Positions 28,019 through 38,628 of a DNA stretch of 64,000 nucleotides are shown in pieces. Origin of the DNA: Sphingomonadales bacterium 12-68-11 (GTDB lineage Bacteria; Pseudomonadota; Alphaproteobacteria; Sphingomonadales; Sphingomonadaceae); the NCBI GenBank assembly GCA_002279825.1, contig NCCV01000003.1:489614-553613 (forward strand). Reading direction: 5' to 3'. Within the stretch, counting starts at the first letter, position 1; each line of letters begins with the position of its first letter. Position numbers and translations under genes: made by a program. Below the pieces are notes generated by a model, which worked only from the letters and a program-made list of their open reading frames with translations, had not been told where the DNA came from and did not search any database.

Positions 28019-29032
28019 ATGATCGCCCCCCCTCCCGGCCCAACGCTTCTCGGTGTCGACGTGGTCCTCGCCGGCACCGTGCTGGCCGCCATCGCCGCGC
28101 TGGCAATGGTGTTCGCGATCTACGCCGCGGTTACCGTCAAGGATCCGATGGCCAAGCGCGTCAAGGCTCTTTCCGCCCGGCGCGAGGAACTCAAGGCCGG
28201 GATCATCAAGCAGGCCTCGCGCAAGCGCCAGAGCCTGCTGCGGCGGACCGATACGACCGATCGCCTCAAAGGCACGCTCGAAAGCATGCGCGTGTTGCAG
28301 GAGAGCCAGGTCAAGGCAATCCAGCAGCTCCTCGCGCAGGCCGGCTATCGTAACAAGGAGTTCGCGGTCGCGGTCATTTTCGCACGGATGGTTCTGCCGG
28401 TAGTGCTCGGCTTCGGCGCGATCGTCGCGATCTACTGGCTCGACATGTTCCCCGAATGGGGCAGCTTCCGGCGCTTCGCAACCTTCGCCGGGATGGTTAT
28501 CGCCGGCTACAAGGGTCCCGAGGTTTACCTCAAGAACAAGGCCAAGAAGCGCACCGATGCGATCCGCAAGGGTCTGCCCGACGCGCTCGACCTGCTGGTG
28601 ATCTGCGCCGAAGCCGGCCTGACTGTCGATGCCGCGTTCAACCGCGTGGCCCGCGAGCTCGGCCGCGCCTACCCCGTGCTGGGCGACGAGTTCGCGCTGA
28701 CCGCGATCGAGCTGGCGTTCCTGACCGAGCGGCGCCAGGCGTTCGAAAACTTCGCCTACCGCGTCGATCTCGATGCGGTGCGCGGCGTGGTCACGACCAT
28801 GATCCAGACCGAACGCTACGGCACCCCGCTCGCATCCGCGCTGCGCGTGCTGTCGGCCGAGTTCCGCAACGAGCGGATGATGCGCGCCGAGGAAAAGGCT
28901 GCGCGGCTGCCCGCGATCATGACCGTGCCGCTGATCCTGTTCATTCTGCCGGTGCTGTTCATCGTCATTCTCGGCCCGGCCGCTTGCTCGATCGCCGACG
29001 CATTCTCGCCCGGCGGCTCAGCCGGCAGCTAA
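28019..29032 (+). CDS. tadC: Flp pilus inner-membrane platform protein TadC
   Basis: A 337-residue second T2SSF-domain protein. It has one helix near residues 18–40, two around residues 115–165, and the domain containing KGLPDALDLLVICAEAGLTV, VARELGRAYPVLGDEFALT and TMIQTERYGTPLASALRVL. The C-terminal hydrophobic pair (MTVPLILFILPVLFIVIL) follows. It starts 10 bases after tadB. No TPR gene (tadD) or minor-pilin genes (tadE/F) follow; the next gene is a convergent MarR regulator. Confidence 0.92.
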   Translation: MIAPPPGPTLLGVDVVLAGTVLAAIAALAMVFAIYAAVTVKDPMAKRVKALSARREELKAGIIKQASRKRQSLLRRTDTTDRLKGTLESMRVLQESQVKAIQQLLAQAGYRNKEFAVAVIFARMVLPVVLGFGAIVAIYWLDMFPEWGSFRRFATFAGMVIAGYKGPEVYLKNKAKKRTDAIRKGLPDALDLLVICAEAGLTVDAAFNRVARELGRAYPVLGDEFALTAIELAFLTERRQAFENFAYRVDLDAVRGVVTTMIQTERYGTPLASALRVLSAEFRNERMMRAEEKAARLPAIMTVPLILFILPVLFIVILGPAACSIADAFSPGGSAGS

Positions 29033-29057
29033 CAGGCAACGACCGCAGCGAAGCGAG

Positions 29058-29537
29058 CTACTTGACGCCGAAATTGCCGGGACCGGCGACATCGCCGCTC
29101 AGATCGTCGACCTCGCCGCGCACCCGCTTGAGCAGAGTGCTGAATTGCTTGCGCTCGTCCTCGGTAAAGCCGGCGAACAACTGCCGCTCGAGCGCCAACG
29201 CCAGCGGCATGATCTGGCCGTGCATCGCGCGGCCGCTGTCGGTCAGCTGGAGCAAATGCGAACGGCCGTCGAGCGCATTGGGTTCGCGCACCGCTAGCCC
29301 CCGCTCCTCGAGCACTTTGCAGGCGCGGTTGACCGCCACTTTGTCCATCAGCGTGAGCCGGGTCAGTTGGCGCTGGGTAAGCGCGCCGCTGTCGCCGAGC
29401 ACCGCCATCACCCGCCATTCGGGCACGCTGAGGCCGAACCGGGTCCGGTACTCGAGCGCGATCCGCCCGCTCACCGCGTTCGAGGTGATCGAGAGCTGAT
29501 AGGGCACGAAGTCGGCCAGGCGCGTGGTTTGGTTCAT
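29058..29537 (-). CDS. MarR-family transcriptional regulator
   Basis: A 159-residue winged-helix repressor. The DNA-binding region is VPEWRVMAVLGDSGALTQRQ, LTLMDKVAVNRACKVLEERG and VREPNALDGRSHLLQLTDSG, the MarR order of helices and wing with the conserved DGR. Its target is not evident. It stands alone, convergent with tadC, with mtnP upstream at a distance of 97 bases. Confidence 0.92.
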   Translation of the reverse strand: MNQTTRLADFVPYQLSITSNAVSGRIALEYRTRFGLSVPEWRVMAVLGDSGALTQRQLTRLTLMDKVAVNRACKVLEERGLAVREPNALDGRSHLLQLTDSGRAMHGQIMPLALALERQLFAGFTEDERKQFSTLLKRVRGEVDDLSGDVAGPGNFGVK

Positions 29538-29634
29538 TGAGCGCGGCTTTTGTGACAGCCGTCAGCGGTTTGCAAGCCGCCCCCCGACGAAAGGCTCTCT
29601 GGGGGGACAAACCCCGCGGCAGCCGAGTCCCGCG

Positions 29635-30540
29635 TTAGCTGCCGCTGGATAAAGCGAGGACCCGGCCCGCCACCGCGTCCAGCCGCGCGCGCTCGGGCGG
29701 ATCCCATAGCTCGGACGGGGTGATGATCGCCCCGTCGAGCGCGGTATCGATCGGACTGCTCGCGCGCTCCGCTGGCAGCGCCGCGGCCAGCCGGCGCAGC
29801 GTGTCGCGTGCCCGGCCGGCGTTGGCGGCGACCTGCGCCAGGATCGCCTCCACCGAAGGCGCATCCCCATCGCGCCAGCAGTCGTAGTCGGTGACCATGC
29901 CGAGCAGCGCGTAAGGCAGCTCGGCTTCGCGGGCGAGGCGCGCCTCGGGCATCGCGGTCATGCCGATCACGTCGCCGCCCCATGCGCGGTAGAGCCGGCT
30001 TTCGGCGCGGGTCGAGAATTGCGGCCCTTCGATCGCGATGTAGCACTGCCCTGCGTGGACCGCCGCCCCCACCTCGCTCGCCGCGTCCGCCGCGAGGCCG
30101 GTCAGGCGCGGGCAAGTGGGATCGGCGAGACCGACATGCGCGGCGATCGAGGGCCCGAAGAAGCTGCGCGAGCGTCCCGCCGTGCGGTCTATCAACTGGT
30201 CGACGGTGACGAAATCGCCGGGCGCCAGGTCCTCGCGCAGCGAGCCGACCGCCGAGACCGCCAGCACGTCGGTCACGCCGCAGCGTTTGAGCACGTCGAT
30301 GTTGGCACGGTAGTTGACGCCCGAGGGCGACAGCGCATGGCCAGCGCCGTGGCGCGCCAGAAAGGTCACTCTCACTCCGCCCAGCGTGCCGGTCACGACC
30401 GGGCCCGAGGGCTCGCCGAACGCGCTGGCGACAGCGATCTCCTGAGCGTCGTCGATCGCGCCGGGATCGTAGAGGCCCGAGCCGCCGAGCACACCGAGGT
30501 GCCAGCCGCCGGCGCGCGCCATGGCCTTGGCCCCCGTCAT
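29635..30540 (-). CDS. mtnP: S-methyl-5'-thioadenosine phosphorylase
   Basis: A 301-residue purine phosphorylase family 2 enzyme that cleaves methylthioadenosine to adenine and methylthioribose-1-phosphate in methionine salvage. The family motifs are HLGVLGGSGLYDPG, FLARHGAGHALSPSGVNYRA, CYIAIEGPQFSTRAESRLYR and GMTAMPEARLAREAELPYA. The methionine-containing GMTAMPE fits MTA specificity. The ATG at 30522 (MARAGGWHLG) has better spacing to a GGGGG/AAGG stretch and is a plausible alternative start. It begins 4 bases after the SDR gene ends. Confidence 0.93.
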   Translation of the reverse strand: MTGAKAMARAGGWHLGVLGGSGLYDPGAIDDAQEIAVASAFGEPSGPVVTGTLGGVRVTFLARHGAGHALSPSGVNYRANIDVLKRCGVTDVLAVSAVGSLREDLAPGDFVTVDQLIDRTAGRSRSFFGPSIAAHVGLADPTCPRLTGLAADAASEVGAAVHAGQCYIAIEGPQFSTRAESRLYRAWGGDVIGMTAMPEARLAREAELPYALLGMVTDYDCWRDGDAPSVEAILAQVAANAGRARDTLRRLAAALPAERASSPIDTALDGAIITPSELWDPPERARLDAVAGRVLALSSGS

Positions 30541-30544
30541 CGGA

Positions 30545-31327
30545 TCAGCGCGGCGGCATGCGGATGGCGCCGTCGAGCCGCACCGTCTCGCCGTTGAAGT
30601 ACCCGTTCTCGAGCATCAGCAGGACGAGCTCGGCATACTCCTCCGGGCGGCCGAGCCGCTTGGGGAACGGGATCGACTGGCTCAGCACCTCGCGCGCCTT
30701 TTCGGGCAAGCCGGCGAGCAGTGGTGTGTCGAAGATGCCCGGCAGGATCGTGTTGATGCGGATGCCTTCCGACATGAAGTCGCGCGCGATCGGCAGCGTC
30801 ATCCCGGCGACTCCCGCCTTGGACGCCGCATAGGCGACCTGCCCGATCTGCCCATCGACCGCCGCGACCGAGGCGGTGCAGACCATCGCCCCGCGCTCGC
30901 CGTCGGCCGGCCCGTCCAGCGTCATCATCCCGGTCGCCGCCTTGGCGACGCACTGAAAAGTGCCCAGCAGGTTGACCTTGATCGTCTTGAGAAACAGTTC
31001 GACCGGCAGGTGCGAGATCGCGCCGCTATCGCGGTCGCGCTTCACGGTCTTGCCGATCGTCCCGATCCCGGCGCAGCACACCAGCACCCGTTCCTGCCCG
31101 TGCGCCGCGCGCGCCGCCGCGAAGCCGGCATCGACCGAGGCCTCGTCGGACACGTCGACCTGGCAGAACGTCCCGCCGATCTCCGCCGCGACCGCCTGCC
31201 CGCGCTCGGCGTTGAGATCGAACAACGCCACGCGGGCCCCTTTGGCAGCGAGCGCGCGAGCGCTCGCCTCGCCCAGCCCGGACGCGCCCCCGGTCACAAC
31301 CGCCGCCGTGGAGTCGTCGATCCTCAC
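30545..31327 (-). CDS. SDR-family dehydrogenase, 3-hydroxyacyl-CoA dehydrogenase type-2-like
   Basis: A 260-residue short-chain dehydrogenase. The cofactor motif is AAVVTGGASGLGEASARALA, DLNAERG suggests NAD, and the active site shows the serine in CTASVAAVDGQ and the YAASK tyrosine and lysine. The C-terminal RINTILPGIFDTPLLAGLPE resembles the HSD10/FadB2-type enzymes that oxidise 3-hydroxyacyl-CoA in fatty-acid or isoleucine breakdown. The substrate is inferred. It probably forms an operon with mtnP. Confidence 0.88.
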   Translation of the reverse strand: MRIDDSTAAVVTGGASGLGEASARALAAKGARVALFDLNAERGQAVAAEIGGTFCQVDVSDEASVDAGFAAARAAHGQERVLVCCAGIGTIGKTVKRDRDSGAISHLPVELFLKTIKVNLLGTFQCVAKAATGMMTLDGPADGERGAMVCTASVAAVDGQIGQVAYAASKAGVAGMTLPIARDFMSEGIRINTILPGIFDTPLLAGLPEKAREVLSQSIPFPKRLGRPEEYAELVLLMLENGYFNGETVRLDGAIRMPPR

Positions 31328-31639
31328 AAAAAATGTCCCTCTTTTGAAACCGGGCTGAAACCGTCGCGGCGCTCGCGCGTAAACGTCCTAACCGGGCACA
31401 ACCGGGCGTCAAGCCGAGCGAGCAGGCCGCCGCGCGGAGCGGTTTCGCGCGCAACCTTGCGTCTTGAAATCGTCATGTGGCCTTCTCGCAACAGTCATTC
31501 AGCTTCGTGCAAGGTGCACGTTAGTTCTGATTGAAACCATAGTTGCCTTCCCGCACTGACACCCCGTTCAGCAACAACGAGCCTGAAGGCCCGGCGCTGA
31601 CCGATCCGGTCAACCAGAACGCAATAAGGGACTGCAACC
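31328..31639. other. Intergenic region upstream of the second TonB receptor
   Basis: 312 bases without a gene between the divergent SDR and TonB-receptor genes. It is less GC-rich than the surroundings near its right half. I see a short inverted repeat at 31507–31519 (GTGCA, 3-base spacer, TGCAC), which could be an operator, and an AAGGGA ribosome binding site before the GTG at 31640. No RNA gene or riboswitch fold was recognised. It presumably carries both promoters. Confidence 0.45.
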
Positions 31640-34600
31640 GTGAAAATCAAAACGCGCTTGAACGGCGCCGCCGCGCCTTTCGCTCTTGCCCTCATGCTGA
31701 GCGCCCAGCCCGCTCTTGCTCAGGACGCTCCCGCCGACACGGCCGAGGCCGAGGAAGAAGAAACCGCCATCCTCGTCACCGGTTCGCGCATTCTGCGCCC
31801 GAACCTCGAGTCGACGATTCCGATCACCAGCGTCGGCGGCGATTCGATCATCCAGTCGGGCGACACGAACGTCGGTGACGCGCTGAACGAGCTTCCGCAG
31901 CTTCGCAGCACGTTCTCGCAGCAGAACCCGGGTCTCGGCATCGGCATCGCCGGCCTCAACCTGCTCGATCTGCGCGGCTTGGGCACGCAGCGGACTCTGG
32001 TGCTGGTTAACGGCCGCCGGCACGTCGCAGGCGACATTCTGAACAACGCCTCGTCGCCCGATATCAACACGATCCCGAACGACCTGATCGAACGCGTCGA
32101 TGTGGTCACGGGCGGAAACTCGGCGGTCTACGGTTCGGACGCCATCGCCGGTGTCGTGAACTTCATCCTCAAACGCAACTTCGAAGGCTTCCAGGTTCGC
32201 GGTAATCTCGGCGCACCGGACTTCGGCGGCGCGTACAGCAAATACCTCTCGGTCATGGCCGGGCACAACTTCGCAGACGGTCGCGGCAACATCACGTTGC
32301 ACGGCGAATACTCCAACCAGGACCGCATCTTCGCCTCCGACGTTCCTTGGCTCACGCAGCAGGACGGTCTCGTGGTGACTGACGTCGATCCGGCTGGCCT
32401 GGTCAACGGCAGTGACGGCATCCCCGACCGCACGTTCATCCGCGACATTCGTGCATCGACCATCAACCGCTACGGCCTGATCCCGATCAACCAGAACCCG
32501 CTGAATCCGACCTGCGGTCTTGGCATTGGTACGAGCGCGGCAAGCCAGGTTCCCTATAGCTGCGCCTTTATTTTCACCCCGGACAGCCAGTTGGTGCCGC
32601 AAACCGGCGGGCGTTTGGGTAGTGGCCCGAACGGAACGTTCGCCGGCGGCAACGGCCAGACCGGTCGCGAAGACAAGCTACTCTCCGTGGTCCCGGAACT
32701 GACGCGTTACAACGCGAATCTGCTCGGTCGTTTCGAATTCAGCGACGCCGCGGAAGTGTTCGTGGAAGCCAAGTATTCCCGCACCGAAGTGCAGGGTTCA
32801 AACTTCGGTCCCTCGTTCATGCAGGGCACGTTCGGTCAGTTCGATTATCGCGAGCGCATCCGACTGGACAACCCATATCTGACACAGGCCCAGCGAACCC
32901 AAATCGCCAACGCGATCCTGGCCTCGGGCTGCAACACCAACCTAAGTGCCGGCTGCACCAACAATCCTCTAGACCGTACCACCCGCGCGGCCGGCCCAGG
33001 CGCAACGATCGGCACCGGCGGTCCCCTGAACGCAGCCGACATCGCCGCCCTGAACAACGGCACATACCGCTTCGTGCTGTCCCGCAACCTCGCGGACATC
33101 GACATTCGCGACGAGAGTTTCTCGCGCGATACCTATCGCGCCGTGGTCGGCGTGCGCGGGTCATTCAACGAAGACTGGGCTTACGAGATCTCGGCCAACT
33201 ACGGCCGCACCGAAGAAAGCACCGTCGCAAACGGCTACCTCGATCGGCAGCGCTTTATGCTCGCGCTTGATTCGGGGATCGATCCGGCCAATCCGGCGGC
33301 CGGCATCCAGTGCCGCTCGAAGTTCGACCCCGCGGCACGCGTTGCTTACAGCACTGCCACGGCCTCGCGCCTCGCTTCCGACATTGCCTCGTGCGTGCCC
33401 TACGATCCGTTCGGCGCGGCCGATAACATCGCCGCTGCCAACTACGCCCGCGGCGGCTACACCAACGAAGGTTGGGCCAGCCAGTTGGTCGTCTCCGGCT
33501 TCGTCTCGGGCGATTTCAGTCAGCTGTTCGAGCTACCGGGCGGCCCGGTCAGCTTCGCGGTCGGTGGCGAGTACCGCCGCGAGGACGCCAATTACGACCA
33601 GAGCGACGACGTCGCTTTCACCACTGCCGTGAACTTCGGCAGCTTCGAGCCCCCGGCGTCGGAAGTGAAGGAAGCCTACGCCGAACTTCGCGTCCCGATC
33701 CTGGCCGACCTGCCGTTTTTCCAGGAGCTGACGCTCTCGGGCGCCGGCCGTGTCTCCCAGTACGGCGGCGGGGTCGGCGAGGTGTTCGCCTACAACGCCG
33801 GCGTTGACTGGGCTCCGTTTGACGGCATCCGGTTCCGTGGGAATTATGGCCGCGCGATCCGTGCCCCTAACGCCACCGAAACCTTCGGCGACCTGATCCC
33901 GAACTTTGCCCCGAACTTCCAGGACCCTTGTCGACCGGCCAACATCGGCGCCGGTACCTCGTTCCGGGGACCGAACTGCCAGGCGGACCTCGGCGGGCTG
34001 CTGCCGAACCTCAATTCGCTCGGCGTTTACTCGCTTCAGGTGCTCAGCGGCGTCAACCCGGATCTGGCGGAAGAGCAGTCTGACTCGATCACGATCGGTG
34101 CCGTTTTTCAGCCTGACTTCCTGCCCGGCCTGAATCTGTCGGTCGATTACTACGACATCACGGTGGACGGGGTGATCGCCGCGCTCACGGCGCAGAACAT
34201 TGTCAACAGCTGCTATGACCAGCCGACGCTCGACAACGCGTTCTGCGACCTGTTCAGCCGCTGGCGCGGTCCGGGCAACGGGCCGTTCAACGAGCTGCCG
34301 GGCCAGGTTGAAGGCAACACCACGGTGCAGGCGCCTTTCAACTATGCCAAGCGGATCCGCCGCGGCATCGACACCAACATCACCTACCGCGCTAACTTCG
34401 GCGGCGACGTTACGCTCCTGGCCGACCTGATCTACACGCACAACCTGAAGATCAGCAACTACACCAACCCGGCTCTGCCCGACTTCGAGAACCGACTGCT
34501 GGGCGAATTGGGCGATCCCGAGGACGAGTTCCGCCTGGATATCGATCTCGGTTATAAGGCGTTCACCTTCGGCTATCGTATGCGGTACATCGGTCCGATG

Positions 34601-34885
34601 TGGGTGAACTTCTATGAGGACTTCAACAGCCTGCAGGGACGCCCTCCGCAGGATGCCGATTACTCGGACATTCAGCAGTATCCGGAGGTGTTCTACCACG
34701 ACATCCGTTTCCAGTGGGACCTCTCCACCGGCGACGGACGCGAAGACAACCTGCGGGTCTACGCCGGTATCGACAATGCGCTCGACACCTTGCCGCCGCT
34801 CGGCAGCACGGCGACGGGTGCCGGCAGCGCGATCTACGACGTGCGCGGCCGTACGCTCTACGCGGGCTTCCGCGTCCGCTACTGA
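31640..34885 (+). CDS. Large TonB-dependent outer-membrane receptor
   Basis: A 1081-residue receptor. A signal peptide ends SAQPALAQD, then an acidic stretch and a TonB-box-like TAILVTGSRI. The plug includes STIPITSVGGDSIIQSGDTN, LNLLDLRGLGTQRTLVLVNG, VDVVTGGNSAVYGSDAIAGV and the FILKRNFEGFQVRG segment. The long barrel ends in an aromatic residue (TLYAGFRVRY). This is the large subclass common in sphingomonads, often used for complex carbohydrates or peptides. The coding sequence is visibly less GC-rich than its neighbours. Translation starts at GTG 31640 behind AAGGGA. A strong terminator follows the stop codon. A prolyl-hydroxylase-like gene lies next, but on its own transcript if the terminator works. 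Confidence 0.93.
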   Translation: MKIKTRLNGAAAPFALALMLSAQPALAQDAPADTAEAEEEETAILVTGSRILRPNLESTIPITSVGGDSIIQSGDTNVGDALNELPQLRSTFSQQNPGLGIGIAGLNLLDLRGLGTQRTLVLVNGRRHVAGDILNNASSPDINTIPNDLIERVDVVTGGNSAVYGSDAIAGVVNFILKRNFEGFQVRGNLGAPDFGGAYSKYLSVMAGHNFADGRGNITLHGEYSNQDRIFASDVPWLTQQDGLVVTDVDPAGLVNGSDGIPDRTFIRDIRASTINRYGLIPINQNPLNPTCGLGIGTSAASQVPYSCAFIFTPDSQLVPQTGGRLGSGPNGTFAGGNGQTGREDKLLSVVPELTRYNANLLGRFEFSDAAEVFVEAKYSRTEVQGSNFGPSFMQGTFGQFDYRERIRLDNPYLTQAQRTQIANAILASGCNTNLSAGCTNNPLDRTTRAAGPGATIGTGGPLNAADIAALNNGTYRFVLSRNLADIDIRDESFSRDTYRAVVGVRGSFNEDWAYEISANYGRTEESTVANGYLDRQRFMLALDSGIDPANPAAGIQCRSKFDPAARVAYSTATASRLASDIASCVPYDPFGAADNIAAANYARGGYTNEGWASQLVVSGFVSGDFSQLFELPGGPVSFAVGGEYRREDANYDQSDDVAFTTAVNFGSFEPPASEVKEAYAELRVPILADLPFFQELTLSGAGRVSQYGGGVGEVFAYNAGVDWAPFDGIRFRGNYGRAIRAPNATETFGDLIPNFAPNFQDPCRPANIGAGTSFRGPNCQADLGGLLPNLNSLGVYSLQVLSGVNPDLAEEQSDSITIGAVFQPDFLPGLNLSVDYYDITVDGVIAALTAQNIVNSCYDQPTLDNAFCDLFSRWRGPGNGPFNELPGQVEGNTTVQAPFNYAKRIRRGIDTNITYRANFGGDVTLLADLIYTHNLKISNYTNPALPDFENRLLGELGDPEDEFRLDIDLGYKAFTFGYRMRYIGPMWVNFYEDFNSLQGRPPQDADYSDIQQYPEVFYHDIRFQWDLSTGDGREDNLRVYAGIDNALDTLPPLGSTATGAGSAIYDVRGRTLYAGFRVRY

Positions 34886-34909
34886 TCGTTACTCAGATCG
34901 TCACGAAGG

Positions 34910-34937
34910 GGGCCGGAACGTTGTTCCGGCCCTTTTT
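34910..34937 (+). terminator. Rho-independent terminator after the TonB receptor
   Basis: A perfect 10-base stem GGGCCGGAAC / GTTCCGGCCC (34910–34919 and 34923–34932) with a 3-base loop, followed by five T residues (34933–34937). It lies 25 bases after the receptor stop codon on the same strand. This is the cleanest terminator in the window. Confidence 0.93.
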
Positions 34938-34954
34938 CGTTGATACTCCCGCTC

Positions 34955-35953
34955 ATGGTCAACACGTCCGAGCAGGAGTTCCTCCGACGAATACTAGCGG
35001 CGGCGTCCCAGGGACGGGTCGCCGAGTCGTTCCAAGACCTGCGCCAGGCCGCCGCGGGCGGCGGCGCCCTCGCCGCTGCCACCGTAGCCGAATGGCGCAT
35101 GGCCGGCGATCTTGTCCGCCGCGATCTCGCAGAAGCCCGGGAGTACTACGGCAAGGCCGCCGCGCTCGGCTTTAGTGCCGCGGAAGCCCCCCACATCGCA
35201 CTCCTCGCCAACGGCGCCGGGAGCAGCGGACGGCAATGGGCGGCTGCGCTGGCTGCGCTCTCCGCCAGCCGCGATCCGCTAGCCCGCCGCCAGCATGCCC
35301 TCATCTCTGCGATGGCGCTCGATTCCGACGGAGATCCGCTCGCGGCGCTGCCAGCCACCGATCTGCACCCCTCGCCGCGCATTGAGCGGCTGCCGGCGTT
35401 CCTCTCCGCCGACGAGTGCCGCTATCTGATCGACCGCGCGCTGCCCGCGCTCCAGCCCGCGGTCGTCCTGCACCCGCAGACCGGCCAGCCGATGCGCGAT
35501 CCGATGCGCAGCGCGCGCTCGGCCGGCTTCCCGTTCGTGGTCGAGGACCCGGCGCTGCACGCGATCAACCGGCGCATCGCCGCCGTAACGGGCACCTGCT
35601 ACGAACAGGGCGAACCGCTCCAGGTCCTGAGCTACGATCCCGGCGAGGAGTACAAGCTCCATTCCGACGCGCTGCCGCCGGGCGCCGGCCCCAACCAGCG
35701 GATCGCGACCTTCCTGGTCGCGCTCAACACGGATTACGACGGCGGGGACACGGCCTTTCCGCGGCTCGGCCTGAGCTGGCGCGGCGCGATCGGCGAGGCG
35801 CTGCACTTCCGCAATGTCGACGCCGCCGGCGCCCCTGCCGCAGCGCTGTGGCACGCCGGCACCCCGGTGCGGCGCGGGCGCAAGTTCCTGCTCTCGAAGT
35901 GGCTGCGCGCCGCCCCGCTCGATCTCTCGGGCCCGCCGGGCCGCCCGTTCTGA
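34955..35953 (+). CDS. 2-oxoglutarate/Fe(II) oxygenase, prolyl 4-hydroxylase-like, with N-terminal Sel1-like repeats
   Basis: A 332-residue protein. Residues roughly 10–115 form short helical repeats of the Sel1/TPR type (AGDLVRRDLAEAREYYGKAA), and the C-terminal 190 residues are a P4Hc domain. The iron ligands are the HxD in YKLHSDALPPG and the distal His in LWHAGTPVRRGRKFLLSKW, where Arg/Lys binds 2-oxoglutarate. An upstream in-frame TTG at 34940 is possible, but the ATG at 34955 is more likely. Such genes are often found near large TonB receptors in this group. The substrate (a prolyl or other residue) is unknown. It is convergent with clpB, 3 bases apart. Confidence 0.85.
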   Translation: MVNTSEQEFLRRILAAASQGRVAESFQDLRQAAAGGGALAAATVAEWRMAGDLVRRDLAEAREYYGKAAALGFSAAEAPHIALLANGAGSSGRQWAAALAALSASRDPLARRQHALISAMALDSDGDPLAALPATDLHPSPRIERLPAFLSADECRYLIDRALPALQPAVVLHPQTGQPMRDPMRSARSAGFPFVVEDPALHAINRRIAAVTGTCYEQGEPLQVLSYDPGEEYKLHSDALPPGAGPNQRIATFLVALNTDYDGGDTAFPRLGLSWRGAIGEALHFRNVDAAGAPAAALWHAGTPVRRGRKFLLSKWLRAAPLDLSGPPGRPF

Positions 35954-35956
35954 GGC

Positions 35957-38536
<2,580 letters not shown>

Positions 38537-38565
38537 GCGCTGCCCCTCAGTCCTCAACGCGGCCT

Positions 38566-38593
38566 AGATGGTGTTGCCGATAAGACACACAAG
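38566..38593 (-). promoter_or_regulatory. Candidate RpoH (sigma-32) promoter of clpB
   Basis: Reading toward clpB, CTTGTGT, a 13-base spacer and CACCATCT match the heat-shock consensus CTTGAAA–N11-15–CCCCATNT at the four leading positions of the -35 element and seven of eight positions of the -10 element. It ends about 30 bases before the clpB start codon, a sensible distance. ClpB is a classic sigma-32 target. The match was made by eye. Confidence 0.55.
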
Positions 38594-38628
38594 GGCCGGC
38601 CCGTGATTTCCGCGGCAGCGGCCGCGCG

